Positions 1 to 64,000 of a stretch of 64,000 nucleotides of DNA are shown here, in pieces. Position 1 is the stretch's first letter, and each line of letters begins with the position of its first letter. The notes beneath the pieces are model-generated. The model saw nothing but the letters and a program-made list of their open reading frames with translations. It was not told where the DNA came from and did not search any database. The DNA comes from Metridium senile (lineage: Eukaryota; Cnidaria; Anthozoa; Actiniaria; Metridiidae). The stretch is from positions 3,913,975 through 3,977,974 of the forward strand of contig OX459109.1 in assembly GCA_949775045.1 (NCBI GenBank), read 5' to 3'. The position numbers and the translations under genes are program-made.

Positions 1-2
1 AC

Positions 3-935
3 ACTGTAAGAAAAAATCTGCATCATTTGATCATCAACATGGCAATGTCTGATATTATTTACTCGTTCTGTTGTATGTTCTTTCAAACGTCTTTGAAATA
101 CCGCATTGAAAGCTAGATTGTATCCTGGGGTTTTGAGAGATATATCCTGCAAACTCAATGTGTATTTTAATGAAGTTTCTTCTACTGTTTCTATAATGAC
201 TCTTTTAGCCATCAGCGTTGAACGATTAAAAGCAACAAGACAAACATTACAGAGATCACGACCATACACCCTGAAACAACGAGTGGCAGTATTCAGTGTA
301 TGCTGGCTAGTTCCAATGATTATGTCTATTGATGTGTTGTATTACTGGAAATTTGATTTGGGGTTAGAAATATGTGATATACCACACTATATATTAATTG
401 GGGAATTAATACCTATCATCAATTTAGTGTTCATTTTATTAAAGATAACTGCAGTAATTATCATTTTTTCACTGAGTATTCTAACAATAAAACGACTGTC
501 AAGACTTCAAGTAATCCAAGCACATCTTAACGATGAAAACGACATATGCGAGGAAGACGAACACGGACAGCTGTAGCCATGGTTCTTGCTTCTTTGTGTC
601 TTTACGTATGCTGTTGGTTTCCTGCTTTCTTGTTTTACCTTTGGCACGTTTTGACAAGAACTATCTTATCAAATACTACTACTTTTAAACAATATGCTTG
701 TATTGACTGGATTTCGTTAGATTACATCATATACACTTTTGTGCCTCTTTTTAACTCTTGCTTCAGTCCTTTTATCTACATCATATTTCTCTCTGACTTT
801 CGAGAGACGGCGAAAAGAGTCATGTGTAGAGGAACATCCAACCAACTCGCCCCAACAGAAGAAATACGTTTAACCAATATACAAAGATGCCAAATTAACC
901 AAGGAACTCTGAAACACGAAGACAGTACAGCATAA
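3..935 (+). pseudogene. Rhodopsin-class (class A) GPCR, partial and frameshifted
   Basis: The reading passes through three frames. Positions 3-113 (frame 3) look like helix 2, with N-M-A-M-S-D. Positions 106-590 (frame 1) give helices 3 to 5, with an S-V-E-R-L motif in place of DRY and a hydrophobic helix 4 and 5. Positions 546-935 (frame 3) give helix 6 (C-C-W-F-P) and helix 7 (S-P-F-I-Y, a variant of NPxxY) plus a short tail. The break near 545 is explained by an extra AT dinucleotide (gacatatgcg), and the break near 105-114 meets an in-frame TAG. Helix 1 lies off the left edge. Two frame breaks suggest a pseudogene, though indel errors in the assembly are possible. Ligand class cannot be told. 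Confidence 0.7.
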
Positions 936-974
936 ACAAGCTTCTACACCTCTGGTTTGTCAACTCTTCAGGCC

Positions 975-1135
975 TGTTATGGACCCAATACCTGCCTAAT
1001 CTCGCAGCAAGATTAGGCGGGATTAAGGGAGATTAGGCGAGATTAGGACATTTTGGGATTTTCAACCTTGCGAGGTTAGGCGGGATCAGGCGGGATAAGG
1101 CGAGATTAGGCGAGATTTGGACCAATAACAGGCCT
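975..1135. repeat. Imperfect gattaggcg(gg) tandem repeat
   Basis: Short units of the type gattaggcggg recur about ten times, bounded by ggcctgttatggaccc on the left and its near reverse complement on the right (ggaccaataacaggcc). This makes the block an inverted-repeat-bounded insertion. A related gcctaagatcg block lies at about 9,905-10,110. Confidence 0.7.
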
Positions 1136-1262
1136 TCTTGCTTCAGTCCTTGTATCTACCTCATATTTCTCTCTGACTTTCGAGAGGCTGCAAAAAGAGT
1201 TCTGTGTAGAAGAACATCCAACCAACTCGCCCTAACAGAAGACAATTGCGATTTAACCACAT
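1136..1262 (+). repeat. Duplicated fragment of the GPCR tail
   Basis: This stretch repeats about 110 bp of the GPCR pseudogene (about 757-870, helix 7 to tail) with scattered substitutions. It follows the gattaggcg block directly. It carries no complete domain, so it is a partial tandem duplication split by the insertion at 975-1135. Confidence 0.8.
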
Positions 1263-1264
1263 AC

Positions 1265-2990
1265 AAATTGTTTCAGCTTGCAGTTGTCCTACTGAACTCA
1301 TCTCTGCTTATCTTGACCTTGTTATGTCACCCATTGTTCAGTCGTTACCTAGCTACATACATTAAGGATACTAATCACGCTCTTAACATTTTTAATAACT
1401 TTTAGTTCGCTCTTAACTCTGATTCTAAACTTCTTTTTACTATGGATGTTAAGTCTTTGTATACTGTTATCCCTCACGACGAAGGGTTACTTGCCCTTAA
1501 ACACTTTTTCGATCGTCGTACTAATCCTTATCCTAGCACTGCTACTTTATTACGTCTAGCCGAACTTGTTCTCACTCTTAACTGTTTCTCTTTCGGTGAT
1601 CAATATTTCAAGCAAATAAATGGAGTTGCCATGGGTACCAAGATGGGACCAAGCTACGTCAATTTATTTGTGGGTTATATTGAAGAACTTATTTTCGCCA
1701 AATACACGGGTCCCAAGCCTGAACTTTTTGGTCGTTACATCGACGATTGTATTGGTGCTACATGCTGCTCTCGTACTGAACTTGACACTTTTGTCGATTT
1801 TGTTAACTCTCTCCACCCTTCGAGTTTACTTGTGAGATCAGTGACTCTTCTGTCGCGTTCCTTGATATTCTTGTTAGCATCTCTAGTTATGGTCTCGCCA
1901 CCAGCGTTCATTACAAGCCCACCGACTCTCATAGCTATTTACTTTATTCTTCTTCTCATCCTAAACACACTCTTGACGCTATTCCGTATTCTCAATTTCT
2001 TCGTTTACGCCGTCTTTGTAGTGATGATGTTGATTTTTCTAACCAATGTGAGCTCATCGTACTTTTTTTATTCAACGTAATTATCCTGATGAAGTTGTTT
2101 CTCGTGCTCTCACTAAAGTTTCTAATGTCAGCCGTGTATCCGCCCTCACTCCTGAAGTACGCGCCACTAACAATCGTACTCCTTTCACTCTAACTTATAC
2201 CATCCACTCAATAACAATGTCAAGCCGTGTATTAATCGTAATTTTAATTTGCTCACTTCTGACCCTGACCCTGAAACATCTAACATTTTCAATGAACGTC
2301 CTCTCTTCTCCTTCAAGCGTGATCGTAACATTCGTAATTTTCTTGTCAAGGGCGTCTCGCCTAACGACAAAGATCCTGGCACTTTCCGTTGTTCTCGTAA
2401 GCGTTGTAATACATGAACCCATATTGTTTCACGTACATCTGTTACTGGCCCTAAATCTTCGCATCGCATTTGTGACCATTTTACTTGTGTTACCCCTAAT
2501 GTTATTTATTGCATTCAGTGTACTTTATGTAACCGGCTTTATGTCGGTGAAACTGATAGACGTCTTGGTGATCGTATCCGCGATCACGTTCGTGATATAG
2601 GCACGAACGATAACACTAAGCCAGTCTCCCGCCATTTTAATTCTGCTTATCATAACATTAATGACATGACAGCTTTTGGTTTATGTCGTATTACTGGAAC
2701 TAACAATAACCGTAAATCTAAAGATGTGCGATTAATTTATTCCTTAGGTACACAGCAACCTTTCGGAATGAACGATTCGCTTTCAATTAATTTTTCCATT
2801 GTTCTTTAAATCCTCCTACATTTTCTATCGCCTTTTGATTGGTTCATCACTTTTCCCGCTTCTTATTTAAACTCAGTGTCTGTCTTAGTCTAATTTTTTT
2901 ACTCCGACGAAGGGCTAAAGCTCGAAACGTCAGTTAAGTTAATTCAACATTTTTTACGGTGTTACAAATTTCATTATATTACCTATCACA
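1265..2990 (+). mobile_element. Penelope-like retroelement, inactivated (RT plus GIY-YIG endonuclease)
   Basis: From 1,442 the frame reads an RT core with D-V-K-S-L-Y-T, G-V-A-M-G-T-K-M-G-P-S and R-Y-I-D-D, the Penelope-type signature. Upstream (about 1,300-1,440) the same protein continues but meets a stop. Near 1,825 the frame must change to continue with a block containing F-L-D-I-L-V-S and V-H-Y-K-P-T-D-S-H, and it breaks again near 2,040. At about 2,503-2,809 a GIY-YIG-like endonuclease follows (C-I-Q-C-T-L-C-N-R-L-Y-V-G-E-T). Stops and frameshifts show the copy is dead. The 3' end carries a hammerhead-like motif and a conserved tail (acggtgttacaaatttcatt) found again elsewhere in the window. 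Confidence 0.85.
2903..2934 (+). ncRNA. Hammerhead-ribozyme-like motif of the Penelope element
   Basis: The order ccgacga, a GGGC/GCTC helix, then cgaaac and gtc matches the type I hammerhead layout (CUGANGA, stem II, GAAA, cleavage triplet GUC) with a minimal stem III (ACGU), as known for Penelope-like elements. The conserved U of CUGANGA is C here, so activity is doubtful. Confidence 0.5.
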
Positions 2991-3119
2991 TACAAAACTG
3001 TCAAACAAACCAAAAAAATTGAAACCAGAAGATGGTAGACAATGATAACATGTTTAATAGAAATGATGATTTAAGTATTAATTTTATCATTGTTATGTAT
3101 TAATATATAACCATATTTT

Positions 3120-3260
3120 AATGCTAATGAGCACGAAGTAAAGTTAAGTCAATATTTTTTTACGGTGTTACTAAGTTCATTATATTACCATCGTTTATAT
3201 TAAACACCGAAGCAGTCTATACTATAGCTAGTTTACTCGCTAGTTTTCATCTATTTGTCT
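3120..3260 (+). mobile_element. Second fragment of the Penelope terminal region
   Basis: It repeats the tail following the hammerhead-like motif (ttacggtgttac, tcattatattac) and continues into a segment with cgtttatattaaacaccg and tttactcgctagttt. The same segment appears at 36.4 kb and, in the opposite order, at 29.5 and 60.65 kb. Confidence 0.6.
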
Positions 3261-3477
3261 AACATCTGTTTGTATGTTATCTATTTTCTAACATATAATG
3301 TTAGCTAAGTATCTTATTAATAGATGCAGCATAAAGAAAATACTCCACACACTCTCCTTTGTCTTGCCGAAAATTAAACATGACATGGAATTTTAGGATA
3401 GCTAAAAATAGAAACAGGTTATCATACCATTACAATAAATGGAACAAACTCCTTCCTTATATCTATAAAACGCACTA

Positions 3478-3775
3478 ACAAAATGAAAATATACACTCTT
3501 TCCGAGAAACTTTGTCACCCGTGAAGTGAAAAGCCTACAGGCTAGTAGCGCAGGGGATTAAGGATTACCTTTGTACGCGCTATTATAACTCAGGGATTTC
3601 ATGGCCACATTGCTACACTTGTCGATATTTTATTGAGAAATGTCCATTTTGACTTATCAAACAACAAGAAAGGCGTTCCGAATGCACATTTAGTTTCTGA
3701 ACTGATCCATGATCCTTAGCGCCCTAGCTTGTGTGCTTTTCAAGGGTGACAAACTTTCTCGGAACGTGTATACGT
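3478..3775. mobile_element. Foldback element, family D (copy 1)
   Basis: The ends are inverted repeats: tttccgagaaactttgtcac on the left and gtgacaaactttctcggaa on the right. The interior includes gagaaatgtccattttgact. A second copy in the opposite orientation lies at 49,706-49,975. No coding capacity, so it is MITE-like. Confidence 0.75.
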
Positions 3776-4273
3776 ACGATGGATATATTCGTGCATATGT
3801 ACAATTATACATTGTATGTAGGTTTAGATGTACTCATATATTTATTTATGCGTAATTATATCTTACATTTTTCTCATGTTATGTAATGTAGATTATATTT
3901 ATACTGTACCTTTTGTTTACCTTAGTATGTTTTGTAGTTTTAAGTATATTTATTATCTATTTATTTATTATGTAAATTGTTTGGAAATTATTAAATAAAG
4001 TAAGAAAAAATGTTATGTAATATTGATACTTGGAGGTTAAGATAAATATATAATGCACAGAAACAAGCTCAGCCCGATTAATACATTTATATTAAAGTAT
4101 TTCAAACTATATTATAGAATAAACACACTTTTCAGTATTTAAAGCATATCATATTGTGAGTACTGAATACTGAATACTGTTAAATACAAATCGACCGTTA
4201 ATTTTTTGCCGAATCAATATGAAAAAGTGCTTGATGTGAGCTCCCATATGCCTCGATCAACCAATTGCACCCT

Positions 4274-4480
4274 TCACAGAACTTTCCCAGCGCCATATTG
4301 AAAGGTAGAGGGGCCTTTGCATCGAGGGAGACGCACGTTGAGCTTGCAATGATAGAGACAAGTGAAAAATTGTCCCTGAAGGTGTAAAAGGTCTTTATCA
4401 ATCAAGCTCAACGCTCGTCTCGCTTCGATTCAAAGGCCCGGATACCTTTTAAGATAGCGCAGGAAACTGTGAAGGGGAAA
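4274..4480. mobile_element. Foldback MITE, family A (copy 1)
   Basis: This is a diverged member of the most common repeat in the window. The arms are 'cgccat.ttgaaaggtag..gggcctttgcatcga' and its complement, with 'ttgagcttgcaatgatagagaca' inside each arm. It lies just 3' of the last exon of the mosaic gene, outside the coding part. Confidence 0.75.
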
Positions 4481-4543
4481 ATTAGAATATGCGATTCGCA
4501 AAAGTTGATTTTATAAGTATCTATATTATATAAGATAATCTCG

Positions 4544-59948
<55,405 letters not shown>

Positions 59949-60239
59949 CTGAAATGGAAATACATCGGATATGAAGTAGCGTGCCAATAAAATATTAGTC
60001 AATTCCTGGTTTGCATTACCAAGATCAGAATGCTTTGTTATTGTTATCATCAATTTATCAGTCTTTGAGTTATCTGCCCCGCCACTAGAAGGACTAAGGC
60101 TTGTATTGGCATGTAAAAAAATATAACCGTGATAACCATGGTAATGTTCTTCTACATGGCGAAAGAGATATGCGTGAATGTAGAGAAACCAGAGTGATTA
60201 ACAAATGGGAGTCAAGAGGTCCCCTGTGTCACAAGCAAT

Positions 60240-60410
60240 CACTACAACGTGTGGGATGTGTGGGATCGGGTAACCTTCGAGTTACGCGCTTCAAGTTACG
60301 CGCTTCGAGTTACGCGCTCTTCGAGTTGCGCGCTCTATCACGCCCCCACTGAGCTTGACCACGCCCAGGGGATAACTCGATAAAACTAACACAACTTAGT
60401 TTCTTCGAGT
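60240..60410. repeat. cgagttacgcgct repeat
   Basis: Four to five copies of (t)cgagttacgcgct close together, the same word that forms the ends of the 60,414-61,936 element, so they are probably repeats of its terminus. Confidence 0.65.
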
Positions 60411-60639
60411 TACGCGCTGGCCGCATAACTCGATGCAAATAAAACAGCTTAGTGTCATCGAGTTAAGCGCTACAGACTTCAATTAAAGGAGCTCAAGGAG
60501 CTCATGTGGTTACTCTCACTTGTTTAGTTAAACGTTTCTGCAGTGAAATGCTGCAATGCTATTCGAGTGGCTTTTGAATTTAGAGTAGAAGTTAAAAAAA
60601 TAGAAAAATAATTATAGACCTACTTTAAAATTAGATTAA

Positions 60640-60780
60640 ATGGAAACTAGCGAGTAAACTAGTATAGGCTGCGTCGGTGTTTGGTATAAATGGTAGAGTC
60701 AGTAATATAATGAAATTTGTAACATCGTAAAAATAACTTTACTGACGTTTCGTCGGAGTAAAGTAAGTTTCTAGTTTAAC
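60640..60780 (-). mobile_element. Penelope terminal fragment, hammerhead core deleted
   Basis: It carries 'ggaaactagcgagtaaacta', 'aatataatgaaatttgtaac' and, on the minus strand, ccgacgaaacgtcag: the two halves of the motif joined without stem II. Confidence 0.55.
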
Positions 60781-61052
60781 TGGTCTATTATCGATATTTT
60801 GGTTGAGTGGTCACTGACAAACAAATTCAAAATGAAACTATTGATAATGATATCAAAACATCACGGTCACAAAAAAATGATGACGATTCAAGTGAAGATG
60901 AAGATGAAACTGAAACATAATAATCTTTTTCTTGAAATAGAATAAATGGTAGACCCGGATTGTTAAAAAAAAGTTTCTCTATCGGAAACGAATAAATAAG
61001 TATCAAAAACTGTCAAAGCAACAATTAAAAAAGGAGAAAAAAAAAAAAAAAA

Positions 61053-61135
61053 GTAGTGATGTCAGTTGGATTCGAACTCTTAACCCTTCCAGTGTATCGC
61101 GTTAACCCAGGTGGGGTTAACCGGTTGTGCTATCG
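61053..61135 (-). ncRNA. tRNA-like sequence (pseudo-tRNA or SINE head)
   Basis: On the minus strand 'gatagcacaaccggttaacc' resembles an A box arm and 'agagttcgaatccaact' a B box, followed by a long T-run. The middle does not fold into a clear anticodon arm, so this is not called a tRNA gene. Confidence 0.35.
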
Positions 61136-61936
61136 TAGTAAACATGTGACATCATGCCAAGTTTTTGGATATATATTCATTGGTTCCGTTAAAAAGGTTA
61201 CACTCGGACTTACACCGCACGATGACATAGTGGTTACCTATCTATAGATAGAGTAACCACAAAAAATTGAAAAATGTGTAAATAAAATGAATAAAGAAGA
61301 AAACTGTTTATGTTTATATATATTTTATTTTTTAAAGATCGAAAAAACCCATTTCACTACAATATATTGATATAAAAGCAGATAATCTGATTTTACATAT
61401 TTTTATTAAAATGACCACTTAACATAAACATGCCTAAACTTTAATTTACTCCAAACCCCAATAAAGTACATATTTTCGGAAAGTTTCTGGTCAACGGTAC
61501 TAGTAAATGTGGATATTTGAAACTGTGTTTCTCATTTTTGACTTTCTCATTCATTTCAAAAATAATAGTACAATTTTGCTATAATATATTAGATACAAAA
61601 GTTGGCCATCCTATATATCTTGTAAAATAAAGAATCGAGTTATTAAACGAGTTATCTAAACATAGTTTAAATTTCGTTTAGGCCTTTAAAAATATAGACA
61701 TTTGACAAAACACGACGAACGCTATATCGTGACCGATGCGGGTTTTGGTTGACCGACAACTTAATTTCATGACACAGTAATAAATATTTAAAAAATAAAA
61801 TATATATAAACATAAACAGTTTTTTTCTTCTTTTTTCATTTTATTTACACATTTTTCTATTTTTGAAGTCTGTAGCGCTTAACTCGATGACACTAAGCTG
61901 TTTTAGTTCCATCGAGTTATGCGCCCAGCGCGTTAA

Positions 61937-64000
61937 TAATAATAATAATAATAATAATTTATTTCTTAAAATTGTCACAAAAGTCTCGATACTTTTTACA
62001 ATAAAAGTGGTGTCATATCTATATATAACAAAAAATCTAGAATATATGAACATTTGTATAAAATATATATGTAAAAATTAATTGATATAAAAAAAATCAA
62101 AACGCTGATTAAAAAAAATAAGTTTTTAAACTTTTTTTAAAGTCCACGATGGAGTTGTTATTGAGTCTAATGTTGTCAGGAAGACTGTTCCACAGTCTTG
62201 GAGCAGCAACACTAAACATTCGATCGCCAAAAGAGGATGTTCTTGATCTTGGAATCTGAAGGAGGCCTTTATTGGATGATCTAAGCTTAAGTGTAGGAAT
62301 ATAAGGAACGATGAGTCCTTTGATATAGTTAGGAGACATGTCATTTAGTGCTTTGTAAACAAGGAGAGCGGTCTTAAATTTTATTCTTTGGTCGACGGGT
62401 AGCCAGTGAAAATTGTAAAGAGTCGGCGTAATATGTTCTGATCGGTTCAATCCAGTCACCAGCCTTGCGGCAGCATTATGTACACGTTGTAATTTAGCAA
62501 TCTCAGCAGCAGGCAGACCATAAAAAGGCTGTTACAATTATCAATACGTGAAGATATGAATGCGTGGATCAAACGTTCCGTCGAATGGCTGTCTAGGTAC
62601 TTGCGTATTTTACGAATGTTATGTAAGGCAAAAAAAGCAGATTTACAAACGTTGTTTATTTGAGACCTGAAAGACAAATGTGTATCAATGATAACACCCA
62701 AATCTCGAACCTCGGTCTTAGGGGTTATTCTAACAGATCCAATGTTGATATCTGGGCACGTAGGGACATATTTTGTGAAGTTCGAGTAGATATGTATGAT
62801 CTCTGTTTTGCCATTGTTGAGTATTAGTTTATTGGTAATAGACCAGGTTTTGATATCTTGCACACATTTCTCAAGCTTATTGATGGAGGAAGCACGATCA
62901 TCAGGTTTTACTACAAGATACATCTGTGTATCATCGGCATAAACCATAGCATTAATACCATGTGCTCTGAATAAGTCTTCCATGGAGCAACATATAGAGA
63001 GAATAGCAAGGGGCCCAGAACAGACCCTTGCGGAACACCACAGTTGACAGTTGAAGTTATAGAGTTCAAGTTGTTCACACTTACAAACTGAGTTCGGTCT
63101 TCAAGGTACGAAGTAAGCCATTTCTTGGCATTTGAGAAATACCAAAACGTCTCTCCAGTCTGGTTAACAGGATGGAGTGGTCAATAGTGTCGAAAGCAGC
63201 CGTGAAATCCAGCAACATAAGAATTACTTCGTAACCCTGGTCCACAGCTTGCAGAATGTCATTCTGTACGCGCAATAGTGCAGTCTCCGGCAGTAGATAG
63301 AGTGATGTTTTCGGTAAGCAGACTGAAAGTCAGAGTATAAATTGTTGGCCATCAAATGAGATTGAATTTGCTGAGCTATAACACGTTCAATAGTCTTGAT
63401 CAGGAAGGGAATATTGGAGATAGGTCTATGGTTGTTCAAGACTTCAGGATCAAGAGTTGGTTTTTTGATAATCGGTGTTACTCTGGCAGTCTTGAGAGTG
63501 GAAGGTACATGGCCGGTTGATATTGACAAATTGATAATACTTGTAATAGGAATGACAAGGACATCCAAACATTCGTTTAGTATACACGTGGGAAGTGGAT
63601 CAAGACTTTGTGGAGGAATTCATAATAATATCTCTTGTGGTCTTAGGTGTAATCAATGAAACGTTCGTCAACGTATTAGAACATGGTTGTTGAAGTATGT
63701 CGACATACAATTGTGATGGTAAGGCTTCTTTCAGGGATAGATGTAGGTTTTCAATCTAAAGAATGTTGAGAAAACATCAGGTAGAGCGTTTTTGTCGACG
63801 GTGAGTGGTAAGATGGCTGGTTTCCTTCCATTAACAAATTTGTCAACCACACGAAACAGATCACGGTCATCACAGCCATCAACTGTAGTCCGGTGATATG
63901 CTGTTTTGGCGTTATCAAGTAAGTTCTTATATACAGTGCATTGTTGCTGGTAAATTTGTCTATGTACTTCTAGACCACTTTTTCGCCATTGTCGTTACTC
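61937..64000 (-). mobile_element. CR1/L2-like LINE, frameshifted, 5' part off the window
   Basis: On the minus strand: an RT segment with F-D-T-I-D-H-S-I-L (63,081-63,275), Y-A-D-D-T-Q-M-Y (62,456-62,983) and the C-terminal W-N-S-L-P-D-N-I block (62,109-62,459), then a 3' UTR and an (aat/att)n end at 61,937-61,960. Frames change near 62,520, 62,990 and 63,230, so the copy is dead. The closing (att)n links it to the fragment at 26.4-26.9 kb. 63,570-64,000 continues the RT with no intact frame. Confidence 0.85.

Larger units (their letters stand above)
60414..61936. mobile_element. About 1.5-kb inverted-repeat element with nested foldback
   Basis: The left end (gcataactcgatgcaaataa ... ttaagcgctacagacttcaa) is the reverse complement of 61,866-61,935. 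A second pair, 61,262-61,340 and 61,780-61,862 (gaaaactgtttatgtttata against tataaacataaacagttttt), is nested inside. No transposase ORF. A Penelope fragment lies at 60,640-60,780. Confidence 0.65.

Noticed and set aside
61053..61135. Second tRNA gene
   Set aside because: A and B boxes are suggested but the anticodon arm does not fold; listed only as tRNA-like.

Overview
The window looks like AT-rich nuclear DNA from an invertebrate animal, most likely a cnidarian (sea anemone or coral type). The evidence is many short exons with GT-AG borders, a GRL101-like leucine-rich-repeat GPCR, many MAM domains, and Penelope-like, CR1/L2-like and Polinton-type elements. The species cannot be named from the sequence alone.

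Almost the whole window (4,544 to 59,948, minus strand) is one very large mosaic gene, open at its 5' end. I could place 61 exons (about 11.6 kb of coding sequence, roughly 3,870 residues). Read N- to C-terminus the product is: D8C-like domain, MAM1, MAM2, MAM3 with an SRCR domain inside it, an unrecognised 121-residue domain, C-type lectin, LamG-like, C-type lectin, fucolectin-type lectin, PA14 plus an unrecognised cysteine-rich extension, MAM4, two to four LDLa modules, MAM5, MAM6, two nearly identical F5/8C domains, pentraxin, MAM7, CUB, LRR N-cap, eight LRRs, a class A seven-helix domain and, after a cytoplasmic linker, a kinase-like domain whose HRD aspartate is replaced. Exon phases agree across every junction but one: the MAM triplets are 1-1/1-0/0-1 and the LRR exons are 72 nt with phase 2-2. 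This is the main reason for treating the exons as one gene. It would be a cell-surface receptor with a huge lectin/adhesion ectodomain joined to a GPCR and a pseudokinase.

The left edge (1 to 3,260) holds a frameshifted class A GPCR pseudogene on the plus strand, a small duplicate of its tail, and a dead Penelope-like element with hammerhead-like motifs. The right edge (60.4 to 64 kb) holds a 1.5-kb inverted-repeat element and a frameshifted CR1/L2-like LINE running off the window.

Within the first visible intron of the mosaic gene (53.3 to 59.8 kb) sits a complete-looking 4,576-bp element. It has ~590-bp terminal inverted repeats beginning AG and a 6-bp target duplication (AAAGAG). It encodes an A32/HerA-type packaging ATPase, a small core-protein-like ORF, an acidic zinc-cluster protein and an intact tRNA-Trp(CCA), with a central tandem repeat between divergent genes. 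It has Polinton/Maverick termini but no polymerase, integrase or capsid gene, so it looks like a miniature or satellite Polinton.

The other introns are packed with short foldback elements (several families in 2 to 7 copies), tRNA-derived SINEs, LINE tails, minisatellites and microsatellites.
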